Notes: generated by a model from the sequence alone, not told the origin. A stretch of DNA of 64,000 nt from Gordius sp. MW1 (GCA_964036665.1 OZ038532.1:22657037-22721036), one strand, 5' to 3'. Shown: positions 47,067 to 58,889, counted from the stretch's first letter. Translations and numbers: made by a program.

Positions 47067-49372
47067 ATGAATACTGCCAATGTGACTGACAAAAAAATCT
47101 GGGACCCCAATGTTAGGGAAAATATGATGTTTTCATTTTTGTTTAGCCTGTGGAACAATTTAAAAAATGGAGAGAAAGACATAACTATAACGATCAAAGG
47201 AGATGCGACCTTTTCCATCAAATGTCACAAATTTTTGCTGTTCAGTACCGGGTACAATTTACTTACATATATTTATATATAATTTCAACTTCTTATATTT
47301 TACCTTCACATTGCTATTCATATTTACGAAATCTAAATTACTATACATATTTAAATTTCAACCGAGTTTACGCTTTATTAAATTTCACTATATTTTTAGG
47401 GATTATTTCAAAAAATTGATCATGGATAAAAAAGATATTACTGAAATTGAAATTCCAGATAATATGGGCATTTCTTCCAAAACAATGAAGTTAGTAATAG
47501 AATTTTTATATAAAAGCGAAATAGTTTTATTGGACGACAATATTTCCCCCCTCAAAGATGCCAGTGAAAAATTAGGCAAGTATAAATTTGAAATTTTATT
47601 GACAAATAAATTTATAGAAAATCAAATTATGGTGACAAAATAATTACCCTTTTTGATCCTATAGGTATTCATAGTTTATCGGAATATTGTGCTAATTACA
47701 AAAAAAGTGCGGTAGATAATATACCAGATGTGACTAGAAAACCTAGTGGACCTTGTACAATGATTAGGTCAGGCTTGCCTACTCACGACGGTGACAAGAG
47801 CTACAAAGATTCAATTCCATGGGGAAAAGCATATTACGACACCTACAAGTTATGGAAACCTCAACCGAGGGAATCCATAATTGAGCATTATTTGGACTAT
47901 TTGTGGAATCAGGATAGGCGAGAATGTGCTGACATTGTTATACTGACGGGTGGTATGTCATTTAAGGCGCATAAAATAATATTGGCATGCCACAGTACAT
48001 ACTTTAGGACTTATTTTTCGGGAATCCGGGGGGCAATTGAAATGGCTCTTCCTTCATCTTTTCGGATATCAGCTGCTACATTTACGACCATTTTAAGATT
48101 TGTGTACACTGGTGAACTAGAAATAGAAACAAATAACATAAACGAAATTTACAATGCAGCCGTGAGACTTAAAATGTCCCACTTAGTCAAATTAATCGAA
48201 AATAAATATTCGTCAGTCAAAACTGCAACGGATAGTTATATGGGAGCAACAGGGCCTAAAGCTGATATCAAGGATAGTATATCGACTGGAATGGATCCAG
48301 CCCTATTGCCTTTGCAACGACCGAGTCAACCATGGAATTTGAATCAAGGTAATAGAGCGCTAAGCCTGGCATATCCTCCTGTTATGAATCCCCAATATGC
48401 CCCGAATTACAATATGCCCTTATCCACATTTACACCCCCTACGAGGACAATGATGCCAACAGCGCTTTTGACATCATCTCCCACCCAAATTACTTATCGT
48501 CCCCTCACCCCGAGATTGAATAGAGCTTTGATTCAAAATCTAGGACAACTATACCAAAGTCCCGATTTCTTGAATTTAGATATTAATACCGTATGTACCC
48601 TCCTTTCAAGTGATACATTAAGTTTAGCCGACGAGATGCAAGTTTTTCAAGTTGCCGCCCAATGGCTACGACATAGAGGCATGGAACGCTTTCCTTATAT
48701 CGACAGAATTATGTCATGCGTTCGATTTACCACTATGACGATGGAACAATTAATCTCATGCGTACGCTTATCCATGGACTGGTTTAAAGTCAATCCTAGC
48801 TATCAAAAATTAATAATATCCGCCAATTGGTATTTTATTTTTTTTTTATGTTTTAATAAACCCATAATTTATTGAATAAATTATCTAAAGTGAAGACTTA
48901 TAGATATAGAAAATGGTTTTGTCAATAAAATTTTATTTCATTAAAAAGGCTAAAAGTTAATATTCAAAATGGGATTCTGGAAACATTCGTCAAATCCGAA
49001 AAACCTCGCAACTATATGATGGGCGCTTTTCCTGGTAATGCTTACGATCCAACATATATGCAACAACCACAACCATGGAATATGGGGCCTGGTCTGACGC
49101 CACCACCAACGGCCTTTAATGGTGTACTCAACCAGATGTCTCAACCCATAACGTACAATGGACAAATAAATTGGCAACAACAACAGCAGCAGCAGCAGCC
49201 CATGTACAATCCAAATCAAATGCCGCCTATGCCCTCACCACCTATAATGAATGCTTTAGCAGGAGGAAGTTGTCCAAAATGTGGAGTACCTTACCCAACT
49301 CCACCCTCTAATCAATATACAATGTGCCCATTGTGTCGGAGGGCAACTTTACCACCGATGGCGGCCTATTAA
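47067..49372 (+). CDS. Double BTB plus BACK protein with C-terminal four-cysteine motif
   Basis: A likely cytoplasmic or nuclear adaptor; BTB domains mediate dimerisation and often bind Cullin-3, and BACK domains follow them in such adaptors. Exons: 47067-47251, 47400-47579, 47675-48829 and 48949-49372, GT-AG with matching phases, 647 residues. The first BTB-like unit (residues about 20-130) has TFSIKCHKFLLFSTG, the pattern of a BTB core. The second (about 175-280) has CADIVILTGGMSFKAHKIIL and ATFTTILRFVYTGELEI. The BACK region (about 400-505) has TVCTLLSSDTLSLADEMQVF. After a Pro/Met/Asn/Gln-rich stretch with a Gln run comes CPKCGVPYP...MCPLCRR, two CxxC pairs that would bind zinc. An AATAAA lies near 49558. 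The second junction could alternatively use a donor near 47631. I do not recognise an orthologue. Confidence 0.82.
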
Positions 49373-49569
49373 CTTAATTATATTTAGAAAAAATTCTTTT
49401 GTATAATGCCTAATGATTTTAAACATATTTATGTTGCTATAAACTATACAAACATTTAAGTTTTTCGAGAACATGTTTTAACATAATTGTATTTATGACC
49501 TTATGAAATGTTTGTCTTAGTGATTTTATTAATATTAGCAAGCCATCGATGTTTAATAATAAACTATAT

Positions 49570-49875
49570 AAATAAAATCCTATGTTTGAAATATTTCTTA
49601 CCAAATAATATATGAAAAAAGTTGGACAACTTTTTCATCTCGAGCCGCTTTGGGAAGGGAATGCTAAAACTAAAGTAAAAAAAATATTTGACAGCGATTC
49701 AATTCAATTTTATATAAATAATGATTGTATTCTAAACATTTCATTTTTAAATATACATTCAATTTAAAGATTACAAGCGTTAATTGACTTTGTTGGTGGC
49801 TGTGAACTCTTCGAGACAATAAAAATTTTAAAAGTTCCAAATCCGACCAATTCCTTCCTCATGCATGTTATTGTA
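49570..49875. other. Intergenic, nothing recognised
   Basis: AT-rich sequence after the BTB gene's probable polyadenylation site. Confidence 0.35.
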
Positions 49876-49879
49876 CACT

Positions 49880-50044
49880 CATGGGCGTAGCGTAGCCAGG
49901 ATTAGGGGGGATATTTATGATTTAGGGAGGGGCAAAATAATCATTTTTAAAAATAAATTTTTAGCCCAATATATTAAAATTTAAATATTAATTGGCTTTA
50001 AAGGGGGCAGCCAACCCTCCCAGCTTCCTCCTAGCTACTACCAT
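49880..50044. mobile_element. Small non-autonomous hAT element (GGCGTAGCC family)
   Basis: It starts CATGGGCGTAGCGTAGCCAGG, with a duplicated GCGTA, and ends CTAGCTACTACCAT. The flanks TTGTACACTC and TTGTACTC are similar and probably a worn target duplication. Confidence 0.7.
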
Positions 50045-50755
50045 TTGTACTCATATTCCACGTCACAATTTCAATTTAAGCAAATTAATTTAAGTTTTGT
50101 TTTCAGTTAGCCATCCTATATATACAAAGCCAATAAATAATGTATTTTTGACTATTTTTTATAGATATTTTCACATTTGGCACAATCAAAATTTAGGTGT
50201 ATAATTTGCTTTTATTTCAGCGAGCTTGAAAATTTTCAACATAAAACCTAACTTTAACTAGTTATTAAAAATGCTTAATTTTGCATTTATTAAATTTAAA
50301 CCAACATTATTTATAGATAATATTTAACTAAATTATGGGAATTTTGTGAGCAATTATCATTTTGCCTCTCCCTTTCAAAACATAATTCTGTAGGCTTATA
50401 AACATTTTATAAAATCCTTTACTGATAAAGGCTAAGGTGCTTTTTTTGGAAATTCTAATGTTAATTGCTTAAATTTAAATAATAGCTTTTTTGACTAATA
50501 ACCACAAAAATGGTTTGTTACATATTAAACTTGGAATATTTGTGGGAAGTATACACTACAAATAAAGTACGAAAATATTGTATAATAAATATTATGACTA
50601 ATTTTATTTAATAACAAATGAAACTACAAAAATTTGGTTAAATTAAAATAAATTATGAGAACAAATATGTATGCAAATAAAACAAATCCTGGAGTAAAGG
50701 TGTAATTCACGGGGCTATTCAGCTATATAAAAATAAAAAAAGTCATTTAACGTCA
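50045..50755. other. 3' flank of the secreted-protein gene
   Basis: AT-rich, no gene or repeat end recognised. The 3' untranslated region of the minus-strand gene at 50759-51486 should begin here. Confidence 0.35.
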
Positions 50756-50758
50756 CGT

Positions 50759-51486
50759 TTATAGCTTACGACATGGAATATGAATCTTATAAAGATGGAT
50801 GGATCCTTTAACAGTCGCACGACCGTTAACGGTTATTATGTTAGCCTTTGGTACAATATCCTTGTTTCCATCGTAATCTTCAACCAACATGTCCGTTTGT
50901 AATTGTTCAATCGTATAAACCTAATATAATAATTTTTAGTTTTAAATTAGATAACATGAGCTACTTTGTTAGAATGCACACCCTTGACTTTCTTGGAATT
51001 TGATGAGCCCCATTCATTAAGATATTCAATCATCACTTCGCTATCATCATTAGTGTGTATATGTAACTGTAATAATCAAAGATGATTTGTTAATAAAGTT
51101 ACGTCGCTTTTCATGGATATGCCAAATTCTTTTTCCTTAAAGTATTGCAAAACTTGGATAAGATGGGAAGGGACGGTGTAAGAGTTAAAAATTGCTTGTC
51201 CATCTAAAGACATATAAATTTGACCGCTATCTCTGTGAACATCGATGTCACCTCTAAAGCAATTTAAAAGTTATCATCATTTATTCACTTTACCCTTTGT
51301 AATTAAAATAAGGAGCGTTCGGGAATAAGGACTTAATGGAGACTTGTTTGTGATAAAACATTTCATCGCACACTTTGTTATATTCTAAAAAAATATAACT
51401 ATATTAAGCTCAATTATGTTACCTGCAATTGTTACTTCAAAAGAAGTAGTTAGAAACAGTGCAATAGTAAAAATCAAGGCTATCAT
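50759..51486 (-). CDS. Small secreted protein of unknown function, five exons
   Basis: Minus-strand exons 51486-51423, 51384-51294, 51253-51103, 51066-50989 and 50920-50759, all GT-AG, phases 1, 2, 0, 0, giving 181 residues from ATG to TAA. The first introns are only 38, 40 and 36 bp. The N terminus MIALIFTIALFLTTSFEVTIA is a clear signal peptide with likely cleavage near residue 21. The mature part of about 160 residues is mildly acidic with two or three cysteines (KVCDE and IPCRK) and no repeat, membrane segment or known motif. A TATA box lies at 51521, implying a very short leader. I do not recognise the family; a secreted effector, venom-like or matrix protein are all possible. Because the longest exon is 54 codons it would be missed by simple ORF calling. 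Confidence 0.72.
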
Positions 51487-51518
51487 TTTAAGGTGTAAAG
51501 TGTAATGGAATGCAAGCG

Positions 51519-51528
51519 ACTATATATA
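51519..51528 (-). promoter_or_regulatory. TATA box of the secreted-protein gene
   Basis: The minus strand reads AGTATATATAG 35-41 bp before the start codon. With the usual 25-30 bp spacing, transcription would begin only a few bases before the ATG. Confidence 0.5.
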
Positions 51529-51539
51529 CTCTTAAATTA

Positions 51540-52350
51540 ATCTAATTTGGTTTTTAAGATATTGAGATATATACCAATCATATTTACATACCAAGGTCAT
51601 ATTTATAAATATATAGGCCGATTTTGTTTACCTTTTAATTTTATTTATAATTATCAGGTTTATGGGTTCAAATTAAAATTTACATCATGCATGTAAATTA
51701 AATGTAGAATTGGCGGGGATATAGGCTTTGCAAAATATTTACTTTTTAAGCCTCAAAAAATATCCTTTTTTTTAAATAACTCGTGCTAATCCTATCACTA
51801 AAATCAATTTTACTGCCTTCAAGTTTTGTGTAGAAAAATGGTAGTAAATCAAAACCTTACGATGCTTATTAGCTTAAAAATGGGTATATAGTGTAAAGTA
51901 ACCGTTAAAGTATAGATTATATGGACTCATTAGCGCAAAGGCTAAAGTAATTTAAGAGTAAAAGTTCAAGTCTTAACTTATAGCTTACAACTGTTGCGGT
52001 TTAAATAAAATGAGGCGGAAAAGAATGTAAGACTAACGAAGGGTTAAATATTAAAGCTTTAATTAATCTATTTTAAAAATGATTTTTTTTCTGTCCCGCT
52101 TTTTCTACAATAGCCCAACTTGTTTATATGTTTTAGTTAATTCAACTACTTTTAAGTCTACTGGCATTCTCTTTTTTCTTTACCATGCCATTAAGCATTT
52201 GGTTCCACATTTGTGTTTGATCATTTTCTGCCTGATCGAGTAAGAAAAGGGTTATGTCTGGGTCTGTCTAAAGTCGAGTTCCACGCAGAAGTTCTCATTC
52301 TTTCCACACCTTCATATCCAATATTTTTCTATGTTATTATAAGCCTTTGA
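51540..52350. other. Intergenic, nothing recognised
   Basis: AT-rich sequence without credible exons or repeat ends. Confidence 0.35.
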
Positions 52351-52355
52351 TATAC

Positions 52356-53034
52356 AACGTTTTTCTTTAACTTTGAGCATGTTGACTCCCCTCCCGCACA
52401 CTATTAACAGGAGGAAAAAGTGTGATCAATCATAGCTTTTAAAAGTAACGCTATTTCCCTCCCCTTTCTTCGCTTGCAAATTACTCCTTCCCTTAACATG
52501 TATATGTTTTCGCCACTCTTCATTTGACCGTGCACCTTTTTTAAAATACTGTGGTTTTTGCCATAAATTTGTCGCTTTTGCGGAATTTTTTGATAAGGAA
52601 CTAGCAATTTAAGAGAACCAAAAAAAACTTTGTCAGTTCAAAATATACACTAATATTTTTATTAAAAATAAAATTTTTGAGGTTTAAATTAAAATATTTA
52701 TTTGGTTATTTAGTAAATTGCCTTTTAAAATTGTTCTTTCTATTTTTTCCATTTTCATAAAGCATATGGTTTATGTAAAAAATGTAATATCTAAATTATG
52801 TTTTAAAACAACCTTAAAAATATTTAATTCAAATCTCTTAACAATTTTGTAATCTATAAGTTAATTTTATAATTTTAAAATTAAAAAAATAACAGCTTGT
52901 GGCGAAAACACATACAAATTAAGGGAAGGAGTAAGTTATATGCGAACTTTCAATAGCTTTAATTGATGACCATTATCTTTCCTACTAGTGTGCGGGAGGG
53001 GTGTCAAAATGTACAAAGTTAAAGAAAAACACTG
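52356..53034. mobile_element. Fold-back element with long inverted repeats
   Basis: The left end ACGTTTTTCTTTAACTTTG...CCCCTCCCGCACACTA pairs with the inverted right end over about 60 bp. Pairing resumes further in through TACTCCTTCCCTTAA and GTTTTCGCC, so each arm is roughly 170 bp with loops. There is no coding; the 67-codon minus frame inside is not a gene. The superfamily is unknown. Confidence 0.7.
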
Positions 53035-53142
53035 TAAGAAGGATACGTTGGTCCTGGGCTGGGATACACAAAATTATTATGCCGACTAAGGCCCTCGTGG
53101 TAAAATGGGAATATCAATGGCGGACATGATAATAAAAATCAC

Positions 53143-53655
53143 CTAAAGGGGTAAATACACTATGAATGGCAGATGCGTTTCACTCTCTTTAATAAAAAAC
53201 TTAGCCTTACTATAGATTTGTATGCTCCGCTCTTTAGCCAAAAGGGTATCTCCTTGCGTCAGATTAAACCGGAGATACTTTGGCAATTGAACTTTAATCC
53301 TTGAATTCTTGCGTTGATTTCCTTTAAGCAATCTTCCTTTTGATAGAGCATCAAGCCGAGGTGGTGAATTTAAAAAATTAAAATTGGGCATCATCTAGCT
53401 TCGGGGCTGCAATGGGTATATATCCATACATGGTTTCCTGTTATTGACTTGGAAGCCTTTCAACCGTTCTGACCATTCTGCTTTATTGAATAACCTTTCC
53501 TCTGCCTTTTCGTAGAATATTATAGCATTGGCATTTGCATCGAATACTGTGGCACAGGCAAGATGGGGGGGGGAATGGTTTAAATTAAACCCATAATCAT
53601 TCCCTCCCCCCCCCCCGACCAATAATTGAATTTTGTCCGAAATATATGGAAACAC
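53143..53655 (-). pseudogene. Two adjoining minus-strand frames, possible broken gene
   Basis: Frames 53655-53395 (86 codons) and 53394-53143 (83 codons) are in the same phase, separated by one TAG and then ATG ATG. They read HLACATVFDANANAIIFYE and GDTLLAKERSIQIYSKAKF, with ordinary amino-acid composition and higher GC than their surroundings. A G run and a C run 30 bp apart lie in the first frame and could form a hairpin. I recognise no family. It may be a decayed gene, a piece of an unknown element, or chance. Confidence 0.3.
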
Positions 53656-53659
53656 TCAA

Positions 53660-54890
53660 TGATATTAATGGGACTCTTGTTAGTATTGTGTTGATAGAAA
53701 TACCTTAATTAATTTGAGATTTATTTTAGATGAAAATCTACTAAATATAAGACTAATAATACAAATATTTCCTTAAATTCTTGATTAATTCTCTAAAAAT
53801 TATCTAAGCCAAATTATAGTAATAAAGATAATAATAATATTAATAATTTCCTAAGCGTTTAAAAATTATTTAAAGTTAATATAAATTCCTTGGAGTTTAA
53901 TAATAAATAAAAGTAATTAAAACTCAAAGCGAATGATAATTTTGAATAGCGTTTAGCACGCTGCATGCTTCATTTTTAAACTTTCTTTTTGTTAGAAACT
54001 GATTGTGCTAATTTTACAGTAGAGATTGATGACCGAATCTAACTAAGAATCGATAATCCTCGTGGTTTAGTATCGATCTTTAAGACTTGTAGATGATTAG
54101 GCTAAGTTAAAATTATAAAATTCCGGCCTATAAACGTGCCGGGCATGAATAGGCTTTTTGTTTTAGAAAAATCATGAGCCTGGCTTGGACAGGCTTTGAG
54201 GTAACCAAAAAGGCTTGGCAGGGTTATAAGGGCCGTCTTCAGCTAGCAAAATTATCTAATAATGTTTTTATATTTAAATGTATAAATGTTTTTTATGATG
54301 ATTCTTAGATTTAATGATTATTTTATTTTTACAATATGGATTTAATCAATATAAATTTTTTCTCATCATTTATCCATGGTACCTGTGATTTTTAAATGAT
54401 CTGGATCCCGAAAGTTTCGATTTTTTATGGCATAAGTTATATTGCCATCAAATGCCTTCTGATACCAAACGATTCACAGTTATGCCAAATTTATTATACT
54501 TTCCTCAAATTGCAACTCGTTATACCAAATATTGAAATGTACCCTAAACATGTTGTCATGAGCTATCAAGATGTTGGCATTAAAATAACGATTATTTGAT
54601 ATTTATACCGTTTTATGACATTATCCAAATGCCAGGTATACCATTTTATGAGGCATCTCTTAAAGGTAAATTTGTTAGTTCATTCTCTCTCTATTATTGA
54701 TGTGTTCGAGTCTTACTTTTTGCAAATTCCGCGCACCATAATATATTTGGAATTTGAATTATTGTGAGCACAAGATTACTATAACAAATCTCTTTGTAAT
54801 TCGAGAACGTTCCAGTGAACGTTACATTGGTACTAGCTAAATCGTTATCACGGCAGATTACTTCCCAAGACAGCAGTCAAAGAAGTGACT
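53660..54890. other. Intergenic with one repeat trace
   Basis: Mostly AT-rich. Around 54125-54235 the words GGCCTATAAACGTGCCGGG and AGCCTGGCTTGGACAGGC recall GGCC-rich subterminal repeats of hAT-like elements, but no ends pair. The frame at 54396-54599 has no recognised domain. Confidence 0.35.
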
Positions 54891-54904
54891 AGAGTACCCG
54901 AAGT

Positions 54905-55725
54905 AGAGCCCTGCAAAGTCACTTTTTTTCAACCCGAACCCGACCCGACCCGAAAGCGTTTTCAATTTTTCAACCCGAACCCGACCCGACCCGAAAGCGT
55001 TTTCAATTTTTCCACCCGAACCCGACCCGACCCGAAAGCGTTTTTAAATTTTCAACCCGAACCCGACCCGACCCGAAAGCGTTTAAAAAATTTTCAACCC
55101 AAAAACGCCCAGATAGGAAAGCGTTTTAAATATTTTAAATTGATTTGCCAAAATAAATAGGCAGCTTTCAGAAACAATTTGACGCCAGGAATTTGAATAA
55201 TAAATTTATGTGAGAGAATTATTATAATTATGTATAAATATAATAGCGTCTACAATTTCAGGCCGTAAACTCGACCTCCTATCTTCTAAAATTCGTCCAG
55301 CTGTAGAAAAAGATCTCTCGCTGGACGCAGAGGATGCAGGTATGGCCAGAAATTTACGAGCCAATAATCCTAAAACAGGATATTTATAAGAATATATCCT
55401 CCACCATTCTAATGAGTCGTATGCTTCATCCTTTTTTGTAAGTTTATAATGAATATATTCATCAAGTTCATCTTTTTCTTGGACATTTTCATCCGCACAT
55501 TCCTCCCAACCAGAAAAATCCATAAAAGACATGTTAGCATTCTTTTCTAAAATATATTTTAACATGAATTTATATGTTAAATGCCTAGCTGATTAATTTC
55601 CTTTGGTGGCTCACTTTCAACCACTGTGTTTTCCTTAAATTTTCAACCCGAACCCGACCCGACCCGAAATCGTTTTTAAATTTTCAACCCGAACCCGACC
55701 CGACCCGAAAGCGTTTTTAAATGGC
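54905..55725 (-). mobile_element. hAT remnant (AACCCGACCCG ends) with dimerisation domain
   Basis: The left end is TAGAGCCCTGCAAAGTCAC, as in the element at 34890. Next come four tandem copies of a roughly 45-bp unit carrying CAACCCGAACCCGACCCGA (54920-55130). The minus strand at 55565-55206 keeps an open frame for the hAT C-terminal dimerisation domain, with EWWRIYSYKYPVLGLLARKF and SSASSERSFSTAGRILEDRR. Two more CCCGACCCG units follow at 55640-55715, but the right terminus is missing. Confidence 0.82.
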
Positions 55726-55739
55726 ATAGTAATTAAGTT

Positions 55740-56030
55740 ATTATTTACTGCTACTCTCGGGGCCGGACACATGGGCAATCTCTGCCATATCTGGCACACT
55801 CCGCTCCGCCTCTTGTTCCCGCCTTTAACACGGCGGTGACCGTTAGTTCCAGGTACCTGTCTATAGTATATCGTTCTGATCGTCGGGGCCCCACTGGAAT
55901 CCTCATAACTGCCGGTGTCTCAAAGACATGAGTACGAACGTCATCCTCTCTAATAGTAGACGATATGTGCAAGGGACCCGGTGGAGGAACTCCACTATTT
56001 TCGTCACCACTACTTGCACCATGCACCACG
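55740..56030. other. GC-richer block, no gene called
   Basis: This block is distinctly richer in G and C than its surroundings. A minus frame 56029-55751 reads 92 codons including AVMRIPVGPRRSERYTIDRY and looks protein-like, but I recognise no domain. It may be part of the integrase-bearing fossil downstream or of another element. Confidence 0.3.
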
Positions 56031-56139
56031 ATATTATTACTTCCATCTAAAAAAATTTAATAGACACAATTGTTCAGGATGCCTAATATCTATTTTTTCC
56101 GTCAACATTATATATTTTATTACGCATATTGTCAATTAC

Positions 56140-56230
56140 CCTAGATGGGGCGTGGGGGCGTATTTGGTATAGGCTTTGTCTTTGAGCAAAAGCTCGTGGG
56201 TTCAAATCCCGCTTTCGGCGCTTTCTATCA
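56140..56230 (+). mobile_element. tRNA-like sequence, SINE head or tRNA pseudogene
   Basis: GTGGGTTCAAATCCCGC (56196-56213) forms a perfect T-arm with a consensus Pol III B box. An A-box-like TATTTGGTATAGGC lies about 35 bp upstream, and an anticodon-like arm lies between. The acceptor stem does not pair (TTTCGGC on the 3' side has no partner), so this is not a working tRNA gene. Confidence 0.45.
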
Positions 56231-56589
56231 AAAGATGTAAAATATATAACATCGTCAACACGGCTGTCCGGCCTGGATAGCCGAGCATCACCCCTTATCC
56301 AAATATCTAAAGAAACTGACCACATTAGTGTGACAAACAACTATTAGAAATTTTATAATTATTGTCTATTACCATAGATAATTTCCATCTGGCCTGACCA
56401 CTATGATGCCTAGGCCATATTAAATTATAATAATGTATCTAGTCTTACGTGTTAAATAATCAGTGTTGTCAAGCAAAAAATTAAGCGGAAAACTCACCGC
56501 CTACTGACTAACGTCTGGAACTAAATATCATGTTATGATATCACTTACATAACCACGTAGTTTCTTTATTTACCTGTTCCACTTCTAAC

Positions 56590-57090
56590 ATTTCTTAACT
56601 ATAGCAACCTACCTCTAAACCTGTCCGTTAGAACTAGGATGGTACGGGGGTGTAAAAATATTCACAAACCACATAAGATTCTAAAATTGATCTTGTAAAG
56701 GCTTTTCCGTTATCAGTTACTCTAAATTTCGGAAAACCAAATGAACCGATCAATTCGTTTAAAAATGTAGTGTATTTTTAGCAGATATATGACGTTCCAA
56801 AATATATTCAGTCTAAGCTGAATATGCGTTCAATATCAATATATACATTTCTTATTTCATTCAAAAAAATTTACATGGTTTCTAATCCAGGGACCATCTG
56901 GACGAGGCCAACAAGCCCTCTTATCTAGGCGGGATGGCTGCATTTAATTTACACATAGCACATCGCTGGACATAGGCTCCAATGGCCCTAGCAATTTTGA
57001 ACCACCAGACCTATAGTCAGCTCTTCAAGTTTTAACATACCTGCATGTTCTTCATGCAAAATGTGTAATTACGCAGCTCAACTGGTATTA
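56590..57090 (-). mobile_element. Ty3/gypsy-like integrase fossil fragment
   Basis: The minus strand carries traces of a retroelement integrase: a TDNGKAF-type core motif near 56710-56740 and a YHPSSNGQ motif near 56620-56650, with a possible zinc-binding region towards 57060. It is a broken fragment without visible LTRs. Whether it is related to the copy at 23166 cannot be told by eye. Confidence 0.6.
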
Positions 57091-57094
57091 GTAA

Positions 57095-58680
57095 TTAATC
57101 ATCGCGTTTAATTATATTATCTTCAATAAACAATTTCTTTATTTCATGTTATCTAAAGGAACGCTGGGAATATCTATAACACTTTTATTAAGTAATAAAT
57201 ACTTTATTAAATATCCAAGAAAAGTCAAACACTTGAGAGAAAAGTAAGTAATAAAGAAATATTTTACACGTCTTTATATAACCGCGAATTAATTGTAATA
57301 CATTAAATTAATTAACATTTAGTGGTGAATCCACGAGCTATATGTGATAGGTCAGTTAACGTCGCGAAAGTAAGGTAATGTAAATGAGTCAATTAAGTTT
57401 CGAAGTAGACTTAAGTAATATGCCGCGAGCAATCAATTAAATAGTAATGGATGCAACACCTTTAATAATCTGCTTAATAAAATTTGACTTAATCCTCAGT
57501 GCTTTTGATAAATCATTAAGGTCAATAGTTTTTATTAAATTAACATTCTTAATAACTGAGATAGCGATACATTGTCAAAATTCAAGCTATTTGTGCGTTC
57601 AGAAAATTAATATAATTTTCAATCCTATGGTAGCAACTTTGTGTTAATACAAAAAAGTGGGTCTGATTAATAGCAATTTGACGTTATTTTTTTAAATTTA
57701 TCATTGATAAGACATATGCCTATGTACCTTAGCCAAAGCTAATTAGGAAGTGAAAATAGTTAAGTATGTTAAAAAAATTTTCTCTCGAATATTATATCTT
57801 CCAAAGGTCAAATAGCATATTGGGTCACTTCTTATTATTTCTTATAAATTAATTGTCGGGGTCAGTTTAAACCTAGACGCCGTCATAACGGTACTTCATA
57901 ACGATCTTACCAGGCTCAATGGTTAGGCATTACATACGCAGAAAGGTAGATAATAAGAGTGAAAACGCTATGCAAAATGTTTATGAAATGTTTAAAGGCA
58001 AAATGCCTTTAAAAGTCATTGCAGATCAAAGTGAATATAGTTATTCAAAGTAAATTATATTATATTTAAACCCTAAAATTTTTTAGCATTAAGCGTTTAC
58101 ATAGAAAATATAGGAATTATGGAAAGTTATCTCATGACTACAAAAATAATTCAGTCTTTAATTCTTTTCAAGAAGCACAGATAGTAAATTATCTAAAAAA
58201 ACAAAGATATGCATCCCTATATGGCAAACAAGTTATATTTTTTTAAATATACACTTAAAATGTTATAATTATATTTTCACTCTACATTGGTTTAAACTAA
58301 CAAAATGATTATTATAACTAAGATCATTTATAATATTAAATAAGTTTCCTTAAATGTGCTACATAATTTTTTTCTTACAATAATCTTAAAAATCCTATGT
58401 AGTTTTTTTAAGCACATGACTTATTTAATGCATGTTACTAGTCCTACTTATATATAAATGAGCAATGTATAAAGACATATTAGAATCAACTTTTTGTTGT
58501 TGTAATTTCATCTCCTCTTTTTTAATTTTATCTTTTGATATGCCCTTTTCTCCTATTCATTTCATCAATTTAATGTATTCTTAAACAACAAAATAGCACA
58601 TTAAATTTTGAATATTATTGCTTATTTAAATTTTCCACCAATGCTAGATAAGGATCTTAGCATATAGATGTGCAAAGCAT
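57095..58680. other. AT-rich intergenic, nothing recognised
   Basis: The frame at 57447-57647 has no recognised domain. No repeat ends or RNA genes were found. Confidence 0.35.
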
Positions 58681-58686
58681 TTTAAA

Positions 58687-58836
58687 ATGTCAAGACCCAA
58701 TTCATGGGATATTAATGAAATTGCTGGTGCTGATTGGTTTTATGGATTTAATAGAAGAAATCCTGGTTTAAATATTGCACCTAAATTGACCAATGTAATA
58801 AATAGTTTCTATAAATTTTATACAAATTATTACTAA
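58687..58836 (+). other. CENPB-type helix-turn-helix stretch (pogo/Tigger/Jerky transposase-like)
   Basis: From ATG at 58687 the frame reads MSRPNSWDINEIAGADWFYG and FNRRNPGLNIAPKLTN. The pattern PxSWxxNxxAGxDWFxxFxxRNPxLxI is the end of the CENPB DNA-binding HTH of pogo-superfamily transposases and their domesticated relatives. The frame runs 49 codons to a stop at 58836. It can also be spliced at 58794 (AAT then GTAATA) to the acceptor before 58890, in phase. So it may be the first exon of the next gene or a stray transposase fragment. Confidence 0.55.
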
Positions 58837-58889
58837 TATTAAATAGAGAATTATTATATAATGTAATCAAATTTATTATTCAATTGTAG

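Noticed and set aside
56140-56230. Functional tRNA gene
   Set aside because: The T-arm is good, but the acceptor stem does not pair and the anticodon loop is irregular.
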